A stretch of 41,993 bases of DNA from JABMPO01 sp964539785 (GCA_964539785.1 CAZIJQ010000020.1:1-41993), one strand, 5' to 3'. Positions 8,602-17,848 are shown, numbered from the stretch's first letter. A program made the numbers and translations. The notes: generated from the sequence alone by a model not told the origin.

Positions 8602-9009
8602 CTTTTTACCCTAGATTTATTTGACCCTCTTCATATTGTAAATCTTTTTAATCTTTCGGAGTTTTCAACTGAAAAGTTAAGGTGCACTTTTAGCATCTAA
8701 AGCTTGGGGGTAATTTACCTGGTTTATTGGTTTAATGCCCATGTTTTGGGCATATTTAATTTGTAAGGTTTACCTAGCAGGCAAACCAGACTCATCAATG
8801 GCTCTGATGATCTCATATTTATCAGTCTGGGCGAAATACATCATCTAAGAACAGCCCATGTGATCTTTTTTTATCTCGGAATGCTTACAAGACCGGATCG
8901 GCGCATATTAACCGGGAGAGATGGTTAGATGACTTCTCTCAATGTAAGATAATTAAGAAAGGAGATGAGTCGGGGTGAAATATAATCTCACCAACTGGAG
9001 GGGCTCATT
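8602..9009. other. Intergenic region of 408 bp, no gene seen
   Basis: This gap lies between the stop of the aldo/keto reductase gene and the start of the chimeric frame, both leftward. No open frame has coding character. I see only a weak inverted repeat, CCAGACT (8786-8792) with AGTCTGG (8824-8830), and a degenerate inverted repeat near 8964-9006. It could hold the promoter of the binding-protein gene, but no convincing -10/-35 pair stands out. Confidence 0.5.
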
Positions 9010-9939
9010 TTACCAGTTAATATCTGCAGCCCGACAATTATCCACTACCTGTTCCGGCGTCTTTCCACCGGGGATCACTGTGTGGCAGGCTGGGTGCTTC
9101 AGGCAGAAGGCCAGGCTAGTCTGAGCTTTGGAATATCCGGGATATTTATCATAAACCGGTTCGATTTCGTCGAGCTCGGTTAAATAGTGGTCCAGCTTCT
9201 CAGAAGACAGATTCATACGGCGGTGATCATTTTCGCCAAACCGGGACTGACGGTTGAATTTTCCGGTCAGCAGGCCGAATAACAGTGGTATCCGCACGAT
9301 TACGCCGATGCCGTATTGCTGAGCCTTGGGGAACAACACCTTTTCCGCCTTCCGTTCCAACAGGTTGTAGCGGACCTGGATACAATCCAGGATATGGTGG
9401 TGGTCATCCAGCAGAAAAGCCTGATCGGTTTCTTTAAACGATTGGATGCTTAGTCCAGCATTTAGAATTTTACCATCGCGCTTCAGTGTTTCCAGTGCCT
9501 CCCAGGGTTCATCGCGGTTAAGCTTTTCGATATCGGGGCTGTGTAGCTGCAGGATATCCAAAGTCTCCACACCCAACCGCTTCAGGCTCTGTTCGGCTGC
9601 CCATATCAGATAATCCTTGTCGTAGGTCTGTTTGATGGGGCCATAGCCATTGTCATCGTCATCGCCGGCATTGTAAAAATCATTACCGGCCTTGGTAGCG
9701 ATGATAACGTCACCCTTCCCGCGTTCTTTTAGCACGGAGGCAATCAGCTCTTCCGAATGACCGAAACCATAAACATCGGCAGTATCGATAAAGGTAACAC
9801 CTTCATTCAAGGCCGTGTGTAGAGCCTTTTTGCTAACGGCATCATCGGTTTTACCCCAGTCTCGGCCACCGATGGCCCAAGCTCCGAAACCCACCACTGA
9901 AATTTTAGGACCGCGTTTACCTAATTTTGTGTATTGCAT
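9010..9939 (-). CDS. Aldo/keto reductase
   Basis: The 309-residue protein begins MQYTKLGKRGPKISVVGFGAWAIGG, a typical start of the family. The catalytic tetrad is visible: Asp and Tyr in FIDTADVYGFGHSEE, Lys in IIATKAGND and His in LQLHSPD. The ending (TSLAFCLKHPACHTVIPGGKTPEQV) is the usual NADPH-binding region. Such enzymes reduce aldehydes and ketones with NADPH as soluble (alpha/beta)8 barrels. The substrate is unknown. I chose the ATG at 9939 because GAGGAG lies six bases before it. An upstream in-frame start at 9981 would add a non-conserved leader. It lies downstream of purH but is separated from it by a repeat-bearing gap, so it is not clearly part of the purine operon. Confidence 0.88.
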   Translation of the reverse strand: MQYTKLGKRGPKISVVGFGAWAIGGRDWGKTDDAVSKKALHTALNEGVTFIDTADVYGFGHSEELIASVLKERGKGDVIIATKAGNDFYNAGDDDDNGYGPIKQTYDKDYLIWAAEQSLKRLGVETLDILQLHSPDIEKLNRDEPWEALETLKRDGKILNAGLSIQSFKETDQAFLLDDHHHILDCIQVRYNLLERKAEKVLFPKAQQYGIGVIVRIPLLFGLLTGKFNRQSRFGENDHRRMNLSSEKLDHYLTELDEIEPVYDKYPGYSKAQTSLAFCLKHPACHTVIPGGKTPEQVVDNCRAADINW

Positions 9940-9956
9940 AGCTCCTCTTTTTTTAC

Positions 9957-10033
9957 CACGGATTACACAGATTAAAAACAAAAAATCAATATTTTTTCAT
10001 TAAATAGATAATCCGTAAAATCAGTGTAATCTG
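9957..10033. repeat. Imperfect inverted repeat, probable dispersed intergenic element
   Basis: The left arm GGATTACACAGATT (9960-9973) matches the reverse complement of the right arm AATCAGTGTAATCT (10019-10032) at 12 of 14 positions, and a shorter AATCCG/CGGATT pair is nested. The AT-rich spacer of about 45 bases is non-coding. Similar CGGATTACACAGATT hairpins are commonly scattered between genes in FCB and other environmental bacteria, but copy number in this genome cannot be seen here. It fills the gap between purH and the aldo/keto reductase gene. Confidence 0.5.
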
Positions 10034-10077
10034 CTTGCCTGCTGTAGCTGTAGCATAGGCTGGTTGTTCATACTGCT

Positions 10078-11634
10078 TCAATGTTTAAAACAACGACTAT
10101 CTGTAAATACCATGGCGATTCCATGTTCATTACAGGCTTCGATTACTTCTTTATCGCGGATTGAACCCCCGGGTTGGATGATGGCTCGTATTCCGCTGGG
10201 AGCGATTTTATCGATACTGTCGCGGAAGGGGAAAAAGGCATCGGAAGCCAGGATTCCACCAGCTGCCCGGGCACCAGATTTGCGAATAGCGATATCGACG
10301 GCGTCCACCCGGGAAACTTGTCCTGCGCCAATACCAACAGTAGTAAAATCTTTGGCTATCAAAATTCCATTGGACTTGACATGCTTTAGCACTTTCCAGC
10401 CGAATAACATCGTCTCAATTTCTGTTTCACTTGGTTTGGTTTCGGTGACGATCTCAAGATCATCATGCACGATGGTTTTAATATCAGTTTCCTGAACCAG
10501 CAAGCCCCCGTCAACATAACGATACTGTAACTTAGCCTCTTTGGGTGGTATAGAACCTAACTCCAGAACCCTTAGGTTTTTCTTTTTCGCCAGGATTTTC
10601 AGTGCAGTTAGTTCGAAGTCCGGCGCTAAAACGATTTCCACAAATACTTTATTTATTGCTTCGGCTACGGCTTCCGTGCAGGTGCGGTTCAAGGCGATAA
10701 TTCCACCGAAGGCACTAAGGGCATCAGCGTTGAAAGCACGATTGTAGATATCGGCAATATCGGTGCCCGTGGCCACTCCGCAGGGATTGGCATGCTTTAC
10801 AACCACACAGGCCGGTTTGGAAAATTCCGCCAGGCAGGCCAGAGCTCCATCCGCATCCATGATATTATTGTATGATAGTTTTTTGCCTTGATGAATTTTT
10901 GTTGTTAATATATTATTGCCTGTAGTAATTGGTAATTTATAAGCAGCAGCCTTTTGATGCGGATTTTCTCCATATCGTAACTCGTAGAATTTATTGAATG
11001 TTATTGAATAGTCATCAGAAAGAGGCTCATCCTTAAGATAATTGTGGATCAAGGCATCGTACTGAGCAGTGTGACCAAATGCTTTAGCTGATAGAATTCG
11101 GCGGGTTTCAAAGGTGAGTCCCTTTTGTTGGGTTAGTTCAGCTATTACCGTACTATAATCTGCTGGATCGATAATTACACCACACCAGCCTGTATTTTTA
11201 GCCGCACTACGGATCATTGTAGGACCACCAATGTCTATGTTCTCTAGTGCCCGGGCAAGCATCACATCAGACTGTGAAATCGTTTTCGCGAAGGGATAGA
11301 GGTTGCAAACCACCAGATCGATCCATTTGATGCCATGAGCTTCCGCCTCTTTCCCATGTTGGTCGCGTAGTCCCAGGATACCACCTTCCACCAGCGGGTT
11401 GATTGTCTTTACCCGGCCGTCCATGATTTCCGGAAATTGAGTGTAATCTGAAACGTCAATAACTGGGATACCAAAGGTACGAAGCGCCCGTGCCGTCCCA
11501 CCAGTAGAGAGAATCTCCACGCCATTTTCGTGCAAGACTTTGGCAAAAGGTTCCAAGCCCTGTTTGTCAAAGACCGAAATCAATACGCGGGTAATTTTAA
11601 TATTTGTTTGGTTGAGAGTAGGGTTTTTGAGCAT
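10078..11634 (-). CDS. purH: Bifunctional AICAR transformylase/IMP cyclohydrolase
   Basis: The 518-residue protein carries out the last two steps to IMP: formylation of AICAR, then ring closure. The N-terminal cyclohydrolase domain (to about residue 200) shows ILSTGGTARAL, DYTQFPEIMDGRVKT and NIDIGGPTMIRSAAKN. The transformylase domain follows with LRYGENPHQKAA, the catalytic Lys-His in VVVKHANPCGVA and the C-terminal SRCFKH. Histidines usual in the cyclohydrolase segment (LHP and VHGG of E. coli, and KNH) are replaced here by INP, VEGG and KNT, pointing to a divergent PurH subclass. It is the last gene of the purine cluster, 61 bases after purN. Confidence 0.95.
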   Translation of the reverse strand: MLKNPTLNQTNIKITRVLISVFDKQGLEPFAKVLHENGVEILSTGGTARALRTFGIPVIDVSDYTQFPEIMDGRVKTINPLVEGGILGLRDQHGKEAEAHGIKWIDLVVCNLYPFAKTISQSDVMLARALENIDIGGPTMIRSAAKNTGWCGVIIDPADYSTVIAELTQQKGLTFETRRILSAKAFGHTAQYDALIHNYLKDEPLSDDYSITFNKFYELRYGENPHQKAAAYKLPITTGNNILTTKIHQGKKLSYNNIMDADGALACLAEFSKPACVVVKHANPCGVATGTDIADIYNRAFNADALSAFGGIIALNRTCTEAVAEAINKVFVEIVLAPDFELTALKILAKKKNLRVLELGSIPPKEAKLQYRYVDGGLLVQETDIKTIVHDDLEIVTETKPSETEIETMLFGWKVLKHVKSNGILIAKDFTTVGIGAGQVSRVDAVDIAIRKSGARAAGGILASDAFFPFRDSIDKIAPSGIRAIIQPGGSIRDKEVIEACNEHGIAMVFTDSRCFKH

Positions 11635-11695
11635 TGTGTTTTATTGTTTAGGAGTTAAGATATAAATACATATATTTTTAATAACCTATATTAAC

Positions 11696-12286
11696 CTATT
11701 CCAACATGCCGGTCTTGGAGTAGCGGTCAATGACTTCAATAAAAGCCACACCTTCCAGTTTTTGAACTTTGGCTTTGAGTGTGTCTGGTGTATCGTCAGG
11801 CTTCACGGAGCATTTTTTCTGGATGATTATTGGTCCGCCATCCACTTCGGCTGTGACCATGTGGATAGTGCAGCCGGTCTCGGTGTCGTGATTGGCTAAT
11901 ACTTCTTCATGGACGTTTGTGTCCATGCCGCCAGCGTATTTGGGTAGCAGTGATGGATGCACGTTGAGTACTTTCTCAGACCAGTATTGACAGAATTCTC
12001 CCGATAGAATTCGCATGAAACCGATCAGGAGAATCAGGTCAACTTTGTATTTTTTCAATTCGACAGTCATTTCGCGATCAAATTCTTCACGGGTTTTGCC
12101 CTTGTGGCTGATAAAGAAAGATTTGATCCTATGTTTTGCTGCCCGCTCCAGAATATAGGCTTTAGAACGATTGCTAATGACAATTTCCACCGCAGCATTC
12201 AACCGATCCTCAGCTATCGCGTCAATAATAGCCTGCAGGTCGGTGCCTTTAGTGGAGCCGAGAACGCCCAACCTTACGGTTGCCAC
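11696..12286 (-). CDS. purN: Phosphoribosylglycinamide formyltransferase (folate-dependent)
   Basis: The 196-residue protein transfers a formyl group from 10-formyltetrahydrofolate to GAR, the third step of purine synthesis. Visible motifs are the start LGVLGSTKGTDLQAII, the catalytic NVHPSLLPKYAGG (Asn and His), GCTIHMVTAEVDGGPII (catalytic Asp) and DTPDTLKAKVQKLE. The N-terminal phosphate loop is GSTKGTD instead of the usual GNGSN. The start codon is GTG (12286-12284), whose G is the last base of the purD TAG stop, so translation is probably coupled to purD. Confidence 0.93.
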   Translation of the reverse strand: MATVRLGVLGSTKGTDLQAIIDAIAEDRLNAAVEIVISNRSKAYILERAAKHRIKSFFISHKGKTREEFDREMTVELKKYKVDLILLIGFMRILSGEFCQYWSEKVLNVHPSLLPKYAGGMDTNVHEEVLANHDTETGCTIHMVTAEVDGGPIIIQKKCSVKPDDTPDTLKAKVQKLEGVAFIEVIDRYSKTGMLE

Positions 12287-13602
12287 TAATTTTTCCCCCG
12301 TAATTGGTGCATGTGATCGATCCTTCTCTTGACCAATTGCGCTGTGCCGATATCGTTCCGGTGGAAAACTGGTCCAGTAATAAACTCGACTTCAGTCTGG
12401 GCGATCCCCTCAGCCTCTGCGAGCGTTGGCGCTATACCAACAATTGCCGCTGTCCGAGATCCGGTTTCGTACAAACCCTCCTTACGTTGGTCTACTGCTG
12501 CCAGATAAAGTTGGCCGGGATTCTTAATTTTTGATATATCAATTCGTTGATTTTTAACAGGCTGGTCAGGATAGCCCGCCGGAACAGCATATTTACACAC
12601 CGTTGCCAGCGGTTTGAATTTGGTCATATTCTGGCTGAGTGTACCGTTAACTATGGCTTCGCAGATCGCCACAAAATCAGATTCAAGTATTGCCAGTACA
12701 TTCAGGCCTTCCGGATCTCCAAACCGAGCATTATACTCAATCAGCCTGACACCATCTTTCGTTGCGATAAAACCACCATACAGGATACCCTTATATCCTT
12801 CGCCATACTCCTTTTTCAACGCATTTATTGTGGCCAAATTAATTGCCCGGGCAGCGTCAATGTCACTGGAGTTGAGAAATGGTAAGCTGTGATCAGCGTT
12901 AGAATATGACCCCATTCCACCAGTATTCGGGCCTGTATCCCCTTCGAAAGCTCGTTTGTGGTCTTGTACTGCTGGCATATGAGCTAGATTTTTCCCATCC
13001 GAAAAACTCATTAATGAGAATTCTTCACCGATCAGTTTTTCTTCAATAACAAATGATTTACCTGCATCAGCCAGCTCACGGCAATATTGTAAGGCTTCAG
13101 CATGCGAGTGTAGATGATCACCGGCGACCTTTACACCTTTCCCACCCATCAGACCATCATATTTTACCACGTATAAATCGCCGAGTTCTTTTAGATAATT
13201 ATGAACACCTTCCATTGAATCGAAGAATCGGTATAGCGGACCACCGGGCACATTATACTTAGCCAGTAAATTTCTCGTAAAGGCCTTGCTGGTTTCGATT
13301 TGAGCCAGTTTTTGTTTTGGTCCGACACAGGGTACTCCATTATCCCAAAGAGCGTCCGCAATACCGGCTGCCAAGGGTGCCTCGGGACCAATTATTGCAA
13401 GGTCGATTTGGCAAGACAAAGAATATTTGACAACCAGCCCTGGATCATTAATGTCATTTACGTTATATCCGTCACATAGTGATTGGACACCAGGATTTTT
13501 ACTGGTTCCTATACAGTATAGCAATGTGCGTTGGGGTGAGCGATTTACAGCACGAGCAATGGCATGCTCGCGGGCGCCGGAACCGATCAGCAAGATATTC
13601 AT
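12286..13602 (-). CDS. purD: Phosphoribosylamine-glycine ligase (GAR synthetase)
   Basis: The 438-residue enzyme joins glycine to phosphoribosylamine using ATP, the second step of the pathway. The N-domain begins MNILLIGSGAREHAIARA and continues with IGPEAPLAAGIADAL. The ATP-grasp part shows VVKYDGLMGGKGVKVA, GEEFSLMSFSDG, DTGPNTGGMGSYSNA and YNARFGDPE, which holds the metal ligands. The length is normal. The start ATG lies 3 bases after the purF stop and the stop codon overlaps the purN GTG, so it is embedded in the operon. Confidence 0.95.
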   Translation of the reverse strand: MNILLIGSGAREHAIARAVNRSPQRTLLYCIGTSKNPGVQSLCDGYNVNDINDPGLVVKYSLSCQIDLAIIGPEAPLAAGIADALWDNGVPCVGPKQKLAQIETSKAFTRNLLAKYNVPGGPLYRFFDSMEGVHNYLKELGDLYVVKYDGLMGGKGVKVAGDHLHSHAEALQYCRELADAGKSFVIEEKLIGEEFSLMSFSDGKNLAHMPAVQDHKRAFEGDTGPNTGGMGSYSNADHSLPFLNSSDIDAARAINLATINALKKEYGEGYKGILYGGFIATKDGVRLIEYNARFGDPEGLNVLAILESDFVAICEAIVNGTLSQNMTKFKPLATVCKYAVPAGYPDQPVKNQRIDISKIKNPGQLYLAAVDQRKEGLYETGSRTAAIVGIAPTLAEAEGIAQTEVEFITGPVFHRNDIGTAQLVKRRIDHMHQLRGKN

Positions 13603-13605
13603 AGT

Positions 13606-15078
13606 TTAATCTTGTCCTCTGTTTGCTTGCTGCGCCTCAAATTGACGCATCTTGTTTTCATCTACATCGCCGGTTACATACTTCCCGTCCAGACAGGCCA
13701 TACAGGGGCGATCAATGCCGTGATCACCTTTACGAGTCACGGCTTCCAACAAATCATCCTGGCGCTGGTAAAGCAGGCGGTCTACACCCATATTTTCGGC
13801 GATTTCTTGCTCGGTCAGTCTATGTGCAATTAATTCCTGTCTGGTGGGAATATTCACACCGTAAAAACAGGGAAATTGGACCGGTGGACAAGCGACAACG
13901 AAATACACTTTCGTCGCGCCGAACTCCCGCACCATTTTTACGATCTCCCGACTGGTAGTACCGCGAACGATACTATCATCTACGATCATTACCTTTTTGC
14001 CACGGATTTCTAGTTCTTGTGGAACCAGCTTGAAGCGTACGGATTTTTTTCTTTGTTCCTGCCCGGGCATAATAAATGTCCGCCCGATAAAAGGATTTTT
14101 ATATAAACCTTCCGAATAACGGACTCCCAACGCTTGTGCTACCGAAAGAGCAGCGGTATTGGCTGTGGAAGGCGCCGGAATGACTATATCGGGCTGTTCA
14201 TCGGGATATTTATTTTGCCAGCGGAATGCCAAGTTTTGCCCCATACGCAGACGGGCTCGGTAAACACTAACAGCATTCATCATCGTATCTGGACGAGCAA
14301 AATAGACATATTCAAAAACACAGGGGGTGAAACCATTTCTTTTTATGATACGGCTTTGAACTGGTCCGTCTTCAGGCAAAAAGATTACTTCACCGGGCTG
14401 GACATCTCCCGTGTGTTTAAATCCCAGGGCATAAAAAACCGAGGTTTCGGAACAGAAGATATAATCGGTGGTACCATCTTCATTTTTACGCTCTCCTTTG
14501 GTCAATGGCCGAATTCCATTGGGGTCACGAAATACCACCATGCCCCTTCCAATAATCGTTGCAATAACCGAAAACGCACCGCTGACATGGCTAAAAACAT
14601 CTTCAACTGCTGTACAGATATTTTCGAAAAAATCATTTGTTTCAGAATTGGTGGCAAGACGGTTGAGGGTATCAGCAAAATAATGCAGAATTACCTCAAC
14701 ATCAACAGAGGAATTGAGATGCCGAAAATGATTTTTCGAAAGATCGTCGGTAGTTTCTTCCTGATTTACCAGATTACCGTTGTGGGCCATGGCGATACCA
14801 TATGGAACTCCGGTCCAAACCGGCTGGGCGTCTTCGCGGCCATACCCGCCAGCAGTTGGGTAGCGGGTCTGACCGATACCGATATTGCCTTGAAGACGAG
14901 CCATATTATGCTCATCAAAAATATCTCTGACCAGACCAACCCCTTTTTTAAAATGAAAACGCTTATTATAAGTAATGATGCCAGCCGCATCCTGCCCGCG
15001 ATGTTGAAGTTGGATCAGGCTTTCATAGAGCTCAGCCGCTACTGGCTTGCCGGATTTAATCCCAACTACGCCACACAT
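13606..15078 (-). CDS. purF: Amidophosphoribosyltransferase, Fe-S cluster type
   Basis: The 490-residue enzyme commits PRPP to purine synthesis by making phosphoribosylamine with glutamine nitrogen. It starts MCGVVGIKS, so the nucleophile Cys2 is exposed directly after Met removal, without the propeptide of the Bacillus enzyme. Glutaminase motifs (GIGQTRYPTAG, AHNGNLVN) are followed by the phosphoribosyltransferase domain with the PRPP loop VMIVDDSIVRGTT. Four cysteines sit where the [4Fe-4S] ligands of the B. subtilis type lie: TPCVFEYVYFARPD, FPCFYG and the CMAC pair near the end. Fe-S content is inferred from these. Its ATG shares one base with the purB stop TAA. Confidence 0.94.
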   Translation of the reverse strand: MCGVVGIKSGKPVAAELYESLIQLQHRGQDAAGIITYNKRFHFKKGVGLVRDIFDEHNMARLQGNIGIGQTRYPTAGGYGREDAQPVWTGVPYGIAMAHNGNLVNQEETTDDLSKNHFRHLNSSVDVEVILHYFADTLNRLATNSETNDFFENICTAVEDVFSHVSGAFSVIATIIGRGMVVFRDPNGIRPLTKGERKNEDGTTDYIFCSETSVFYALGFKHTGDVQPGEVIFLPEDGPVQSRIIKRNGFTPCVFEYVYFARPDTMMNAVSVYRARLRMGQNLAFRWQNKYPDEQPDIVIPAPSTANTAALSVAQALGVRYSEGLYKNPFIGRTFIMPGQEQRKKSVRFKLVPQELEIRGKKVMIVDDSIVRGTTSREIVKMVREFGATKVYFVVACPPVQFPCFYGVNIPTRQELIAHRLTEQEIAENMGVDRLLYQRQDDLLEAVTRKGDHGIDRPCMACLDGKYVTGDVDENKMRQFEAQQANRGQD

Positions 15079-16448
15079 TATTTTAGCAACTCCACCAGTT
15101 GAGGTGCTAGGCCAATGTAATTCTGGGGCAGCAGGTCCAAAAGCAATAAGCGCTCATTTTCCGGTATGTCCAAACCGGCGACAAACGAACGAATACTTTC
15201 TTTGTCAATAGAATGGCCACGGGTGAGTTCTTGCAATTGCTCGTACGCATCGTTGCGACCGTTTTTCCGTAAAATTGTTTGAATGGCTTCCGCCAAAACT
15301 TCCCAGTGCTGGTTCAACTCCTGCTCAATTCCGACTTTGTTGATTACCAGTCGCTCTAAACCACTGATAATATTTTTAACGGCCAGCAGGGAATGGGCCA
15401 GCGGCACACCCTGGATGCGCAAAACGGTGCTGTCAGTAAGATCGCGTTGCAGGCGGGAAATTGGTAGTTTTGTTGCCAGGTGATTCAGCAGCGCATTGGC
15501 GATCCCCAAATTACCTTCAGCATTCTCGAATTGAATTGGATTGATTTTATGGGGCATGGTGCTGGAACCAACTTCACCGGCCAGCTTTTTCTGCTGGAAA
15601 ATGCCCCGACTGATGTAGGCCCACATATCCCGGCATAAATCGATTAATATAGTATTGACCCGGATCAGTGCGTGATAGCTGGACGCTAGGTTATCGTGGG
15701 GTTCGATCTGGGTGGTCAGCAGAATTGGCTCCAAGCCCAATGATTTGATAAAGCGGGTGCTAAAGGCCAACCAATTCACCTGTGGGAAACTAATCTGGTG
15801 AGCGGCCCAGGTCCCGCTTGCGCCGGCTAGCTTGCCGGTTAAAGTTTGACTTTGGAGCAACTGCATCTGCTGCTGGAGGCGAAAGGCAAAGACCGCCAAT
15901 TCCTTGCCAACTGTCGTCGGAGTTGCCGGTTGACCGTGAGTCAGCGATAAAAGAGGAGTCTGTTTATAGCGTCGGGCCAGCGTGCGCAGATTTCGATACA
16001 ATGATTTCAAACCGGGCAGATAAATATGCTTCATGGCATCCTGCCACATGAGGGAATAAGCCAGATTATTAATATCTTCGGAAGTGAGAGCAAAATGAAT
16101 CCATGGGCTGAATTTTTTCAAACGCGTTTCTGCCAGTTGCTCCCGCAGCCAATACTCCACGGCCTTGACATCGTGATTGGTTTTCTGTTCGATCTCTTTC
16201 ACCCGCATGGCATCAGCGGCATTGAAATCCTGATAGAGCTTACGTAATTGCGATTGATATGATGTGGAAAGAGCAGCAAAAGCCGTGAATTTTTTTTCGG
16301 CACCCAGGGCAATCAGATATTCAATTTCTACTCGCAAACGATACTTGATCAGAGCGAATTCGGAAAAGAAAATTCCCAGTTCTTTTAGTTTCGAGCGGTA
16401 ACGTCCGTCAATTGTGGTAATGGAAAAAAGGTACTTTTTTTTAGTCAC
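15078..16448 (-). CDS. purB: Adenylosuccinate lyase
   Basis: The 456-residue enzyme acts twice: it splits SAICAR to AICAR and adenylosuccinate to AMP, releasing fumarate. The start (FSITTIDGRYRSKLKELGIFF) and length match the E. coli-type PurB rather than the shorter Bacillus type. The fumarase/aspartase-superfamily signature is clear in GEVGSSTMPHKINPIQFENAEGN, with the catalytic Ser loop, and there is a catalytic His in LSLTHGQPATPTTVGKELAVF. It lies 11 bases after purE, and its stop overlaps the purF start by one base. Confidence 0.95.
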   Translation of the reverse strand: MTKKKYLFSITTIDGRYRSKLKELGIFFSEFALIKYRLRVEIEYLIALGAEKKFTAFAALSTSYQSQLRKLYQDFNAADAMRVKEIEQKTNHDVKAVEYWLREQLAETRLKKFSPWIHFALTSEDINNLAYSLMWQDAMKHIYLPGLKSLYRNLRTLARRYKQTPLLSLTHGQPATPTTVGKELAVFAFRLQQQMQLLQSQTLTGKLAGASGTWAAHQISFPQVNWLAFSTRFIKSLGLEPILLTTQIEPHDNLASSYHALIRVNTILIDLCRDMWAYISRGIFQQKKLAGEVGSSTMPHKINPIQFENAEGNLGIANALLNHLATKLPISRLQRDLTDSTVLRIQGVPLAHSLLAVKNIISGLERLVINKVGIEQELNQHWEVLAEAIQTILRKNGRNDAYEQLQELTRGHSIDKESIRSFVAGLDIPENERLLLLDLLPQNYIGLAPQLVELLK

Positions 16449-16459
16449 AATAATCCTCG

Positions 16460-16852
16460 TTAACTGCCAACTTGAAGAATCCGCTGGGCTGCTAAGGCGC
16501 AGTTACCAGGGTCCAGTACGGTTAATACCGGTGCCTTACTGGGCATCTGCAAGGTTGAATGAATATTAACCAGCATGTCGGTTTTATCTTTGAATGGTGG
16601 ACAAGCCAAAACGGGTTTGTTACTATTGGCACCAACAAATCCTGAGAGAGCATTTGAACGGCCAGCCACAGTAATAAATACAATCCCGGTTTGACCCTCG
16701 AATGAATTGATTATTTCCAGAACTTTGAGTGGATCCTTGTGAGCCGAAGCAGCATGGTCTTCCCAGGGAACCCCCAATTTGTCGAGCTGGTCTGTAATTT
16801 TTGTAACATGCTCTTTATCGCTGGTTGAGCCGGCTATAATTATTGCGCGCAT
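16460..16852 (-). CDS. purE: AIR carboxylase, class II PurE type
   Basis: The 130-residue protein has the PurE fold: GSTSDKEHVTKITDQL, SAHKDP and a glycine-rich substrate loop. That loop reads VFITVAGRSNALSGFVGAN followed by KPVLACPPFKD, the form found in class II PurE (animal PAICS and Treponema denticola types), which carboxylate AIR directly with CO2. Class I enzymes have a GAGGAAHLPGM-type loop there and work with PurK. No purK occurs in the otherwise complete cluster, which fits class II. The class assignment is from motif recall, not alignment. It lies 15 bases after purC. Confidence 0.9.
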   Translation of the reverse strand: MRAIIIAGSTSDKEHVTKITDQLDKLGVPWEDHAASAHKDPLKVLEIINSFEGQTGIVFITVAGRSNALSGFVGANSNKPVLACPPFKDKTDMLVNIHSTLQMPSKAPVLTVLDPGNCALAAQRILQVGS

Positions 16853-16867
16853 AAAATCTCCTGAATG

Positions 16868-17848
16868 CTAATTATTTAAAGCCTGGGTGATATTTTCTTG
16901 AATTCGCCGATTGATAGGTTGGGTGGCATCGGGGAAAACGAATTGTTCACCAGTGATGGTTTCGTATAAATAGATGTAGCGATTCGATAACTCGATTATC
17001 AGATCTTCCGGTGCCGACGGTAATTCCTTATCATTATAGGGATCGCAATTATCGCGAAACCACAATCGCAGAAATTCTTTATCCACATTTTCCGGCTCAT
17101 TTCCCGCCGCCATCCGCTTAGAGTAGGTGTCGGCAATCCAGTAACGGCTGGAGTCGGGGGTATGAATTTCGTCGATTAACAAGATATTCCCTTCGGCATC
17201 CTTACCCATTTCGTACTTTGTATCCACCAGAATCATTCCGTGTTGGGCGGCTGTTTTCTGACCAAACATGAATAACTCAAGCGCTTTCGCCGATGCGAAT
17301 TCCCAATTGGCTGCATCCATCCACCCTTCGGACACAATCTCAGCGGGACTGATCGGTCGATCATGCTCCTTTTCCTTGGTGGTAGGTGTTATAATATTCT
17401 TTTCCAGTTTTTGATTTTTTAACAAGCCTTCAGGCAATTCATTACCACAGTAATTCCGAGAACCATTTTTATAATGTGTCCACAAGGCCGTATCGGTGGA
17501 ACCGGTAATATAACCCCGAACCACAAATTCAATGGGAAAAACATTGCACTTTTTACCAATCGTAACATTTGGATCGGGTGTTGAAATGACATGGTTGGGA
17601 ATAATGTGATTGGTTTGCTGGAACCACCAGGCACTGGTCTGATTCAGAACCTGACCTTTGAAGGGGATTGCAGCCAGAACACGATCGAACGCGCTCTGGC
17701 GATCAGTAGAAATCAGGGCTATTTTGTCATCGAATAGATAGGTGTCACGGACTTTCCCCGTGATTTTTTCACCCCGGGACAGCATGGTTTCGGTTAAGCA
17801 ATTGTTGATCTGCTTTTTAATCAGATCGGTATAATCATTTCTGGTCAT
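16868..17848 (-). CDS. purC: Phosphoribosylaminoimidazole-succinocarboxamide synthase
   Basis: The 326-residue enzyme joins aspartate to CAIR with ATP, giving SAICAR. Motifs are GKVRDTYLFDDKIALISTDRQSAFDR (nucleotide-binding loop), VVRGYITGSTDTALW, EKEHDRPIS and LVDTKYEMG followed by LIDEIHTPDSSRYW. It is longer than the roughly 240-residue E. coli form and resembles the long yeast/plant-like type. I chose the ATG at 17848, giving MTRNDY. It overlaps the end of the upstream purQ fusion gene by 14 bases, and the in-frame extension upstream has no conserved content. Product and order suit the operon, with class II PurE next. Confidence 0.93.
   Translation of the reverse strand: MTRNDYTDLIKKQINNCLTETMLSRGEKITGKVRDTYLFDDKIALISTDRQSAFDRVLAAIPFKGQVLNQTSAWWFQQTNHIIPNHVISTPDPNVTIGKKCNVFPIEFVVRGYITGSTDTALWTHYKNGSRNYCGNELPEGLLKNQKLEKNIITPTTKEKEHDRPISPAEIVSEGWMDAANWEFASAKALELFMFGQKTAAQHGMILVDTKYEMGKDAEGNILLIDEIHTPDSSRYWIADTYSKRMAAGNEPENVDKEFLRLWFRDNCDPYNDKELPSAPEDLIIELSNRYIYLYETITGEQFVFPDATQPINRRIQENITQALNN

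Noticed and set aside
8964..9006. Degenerate inverted repeat (ATGAG...CTCAT with GGTGA...TCACC) and an AAGGAG-ATG start of a six-codon frame
   Set aside because: The pairing has large internal loops, and the frame is far too short to support.
14134..15102. A 322-codon open frame on the + strand opposite purF
   Set aside because: It lies wholly over the well-supported purF gene, shows no domain or signal, and has the composition expected from the reverse strand of a coding region.
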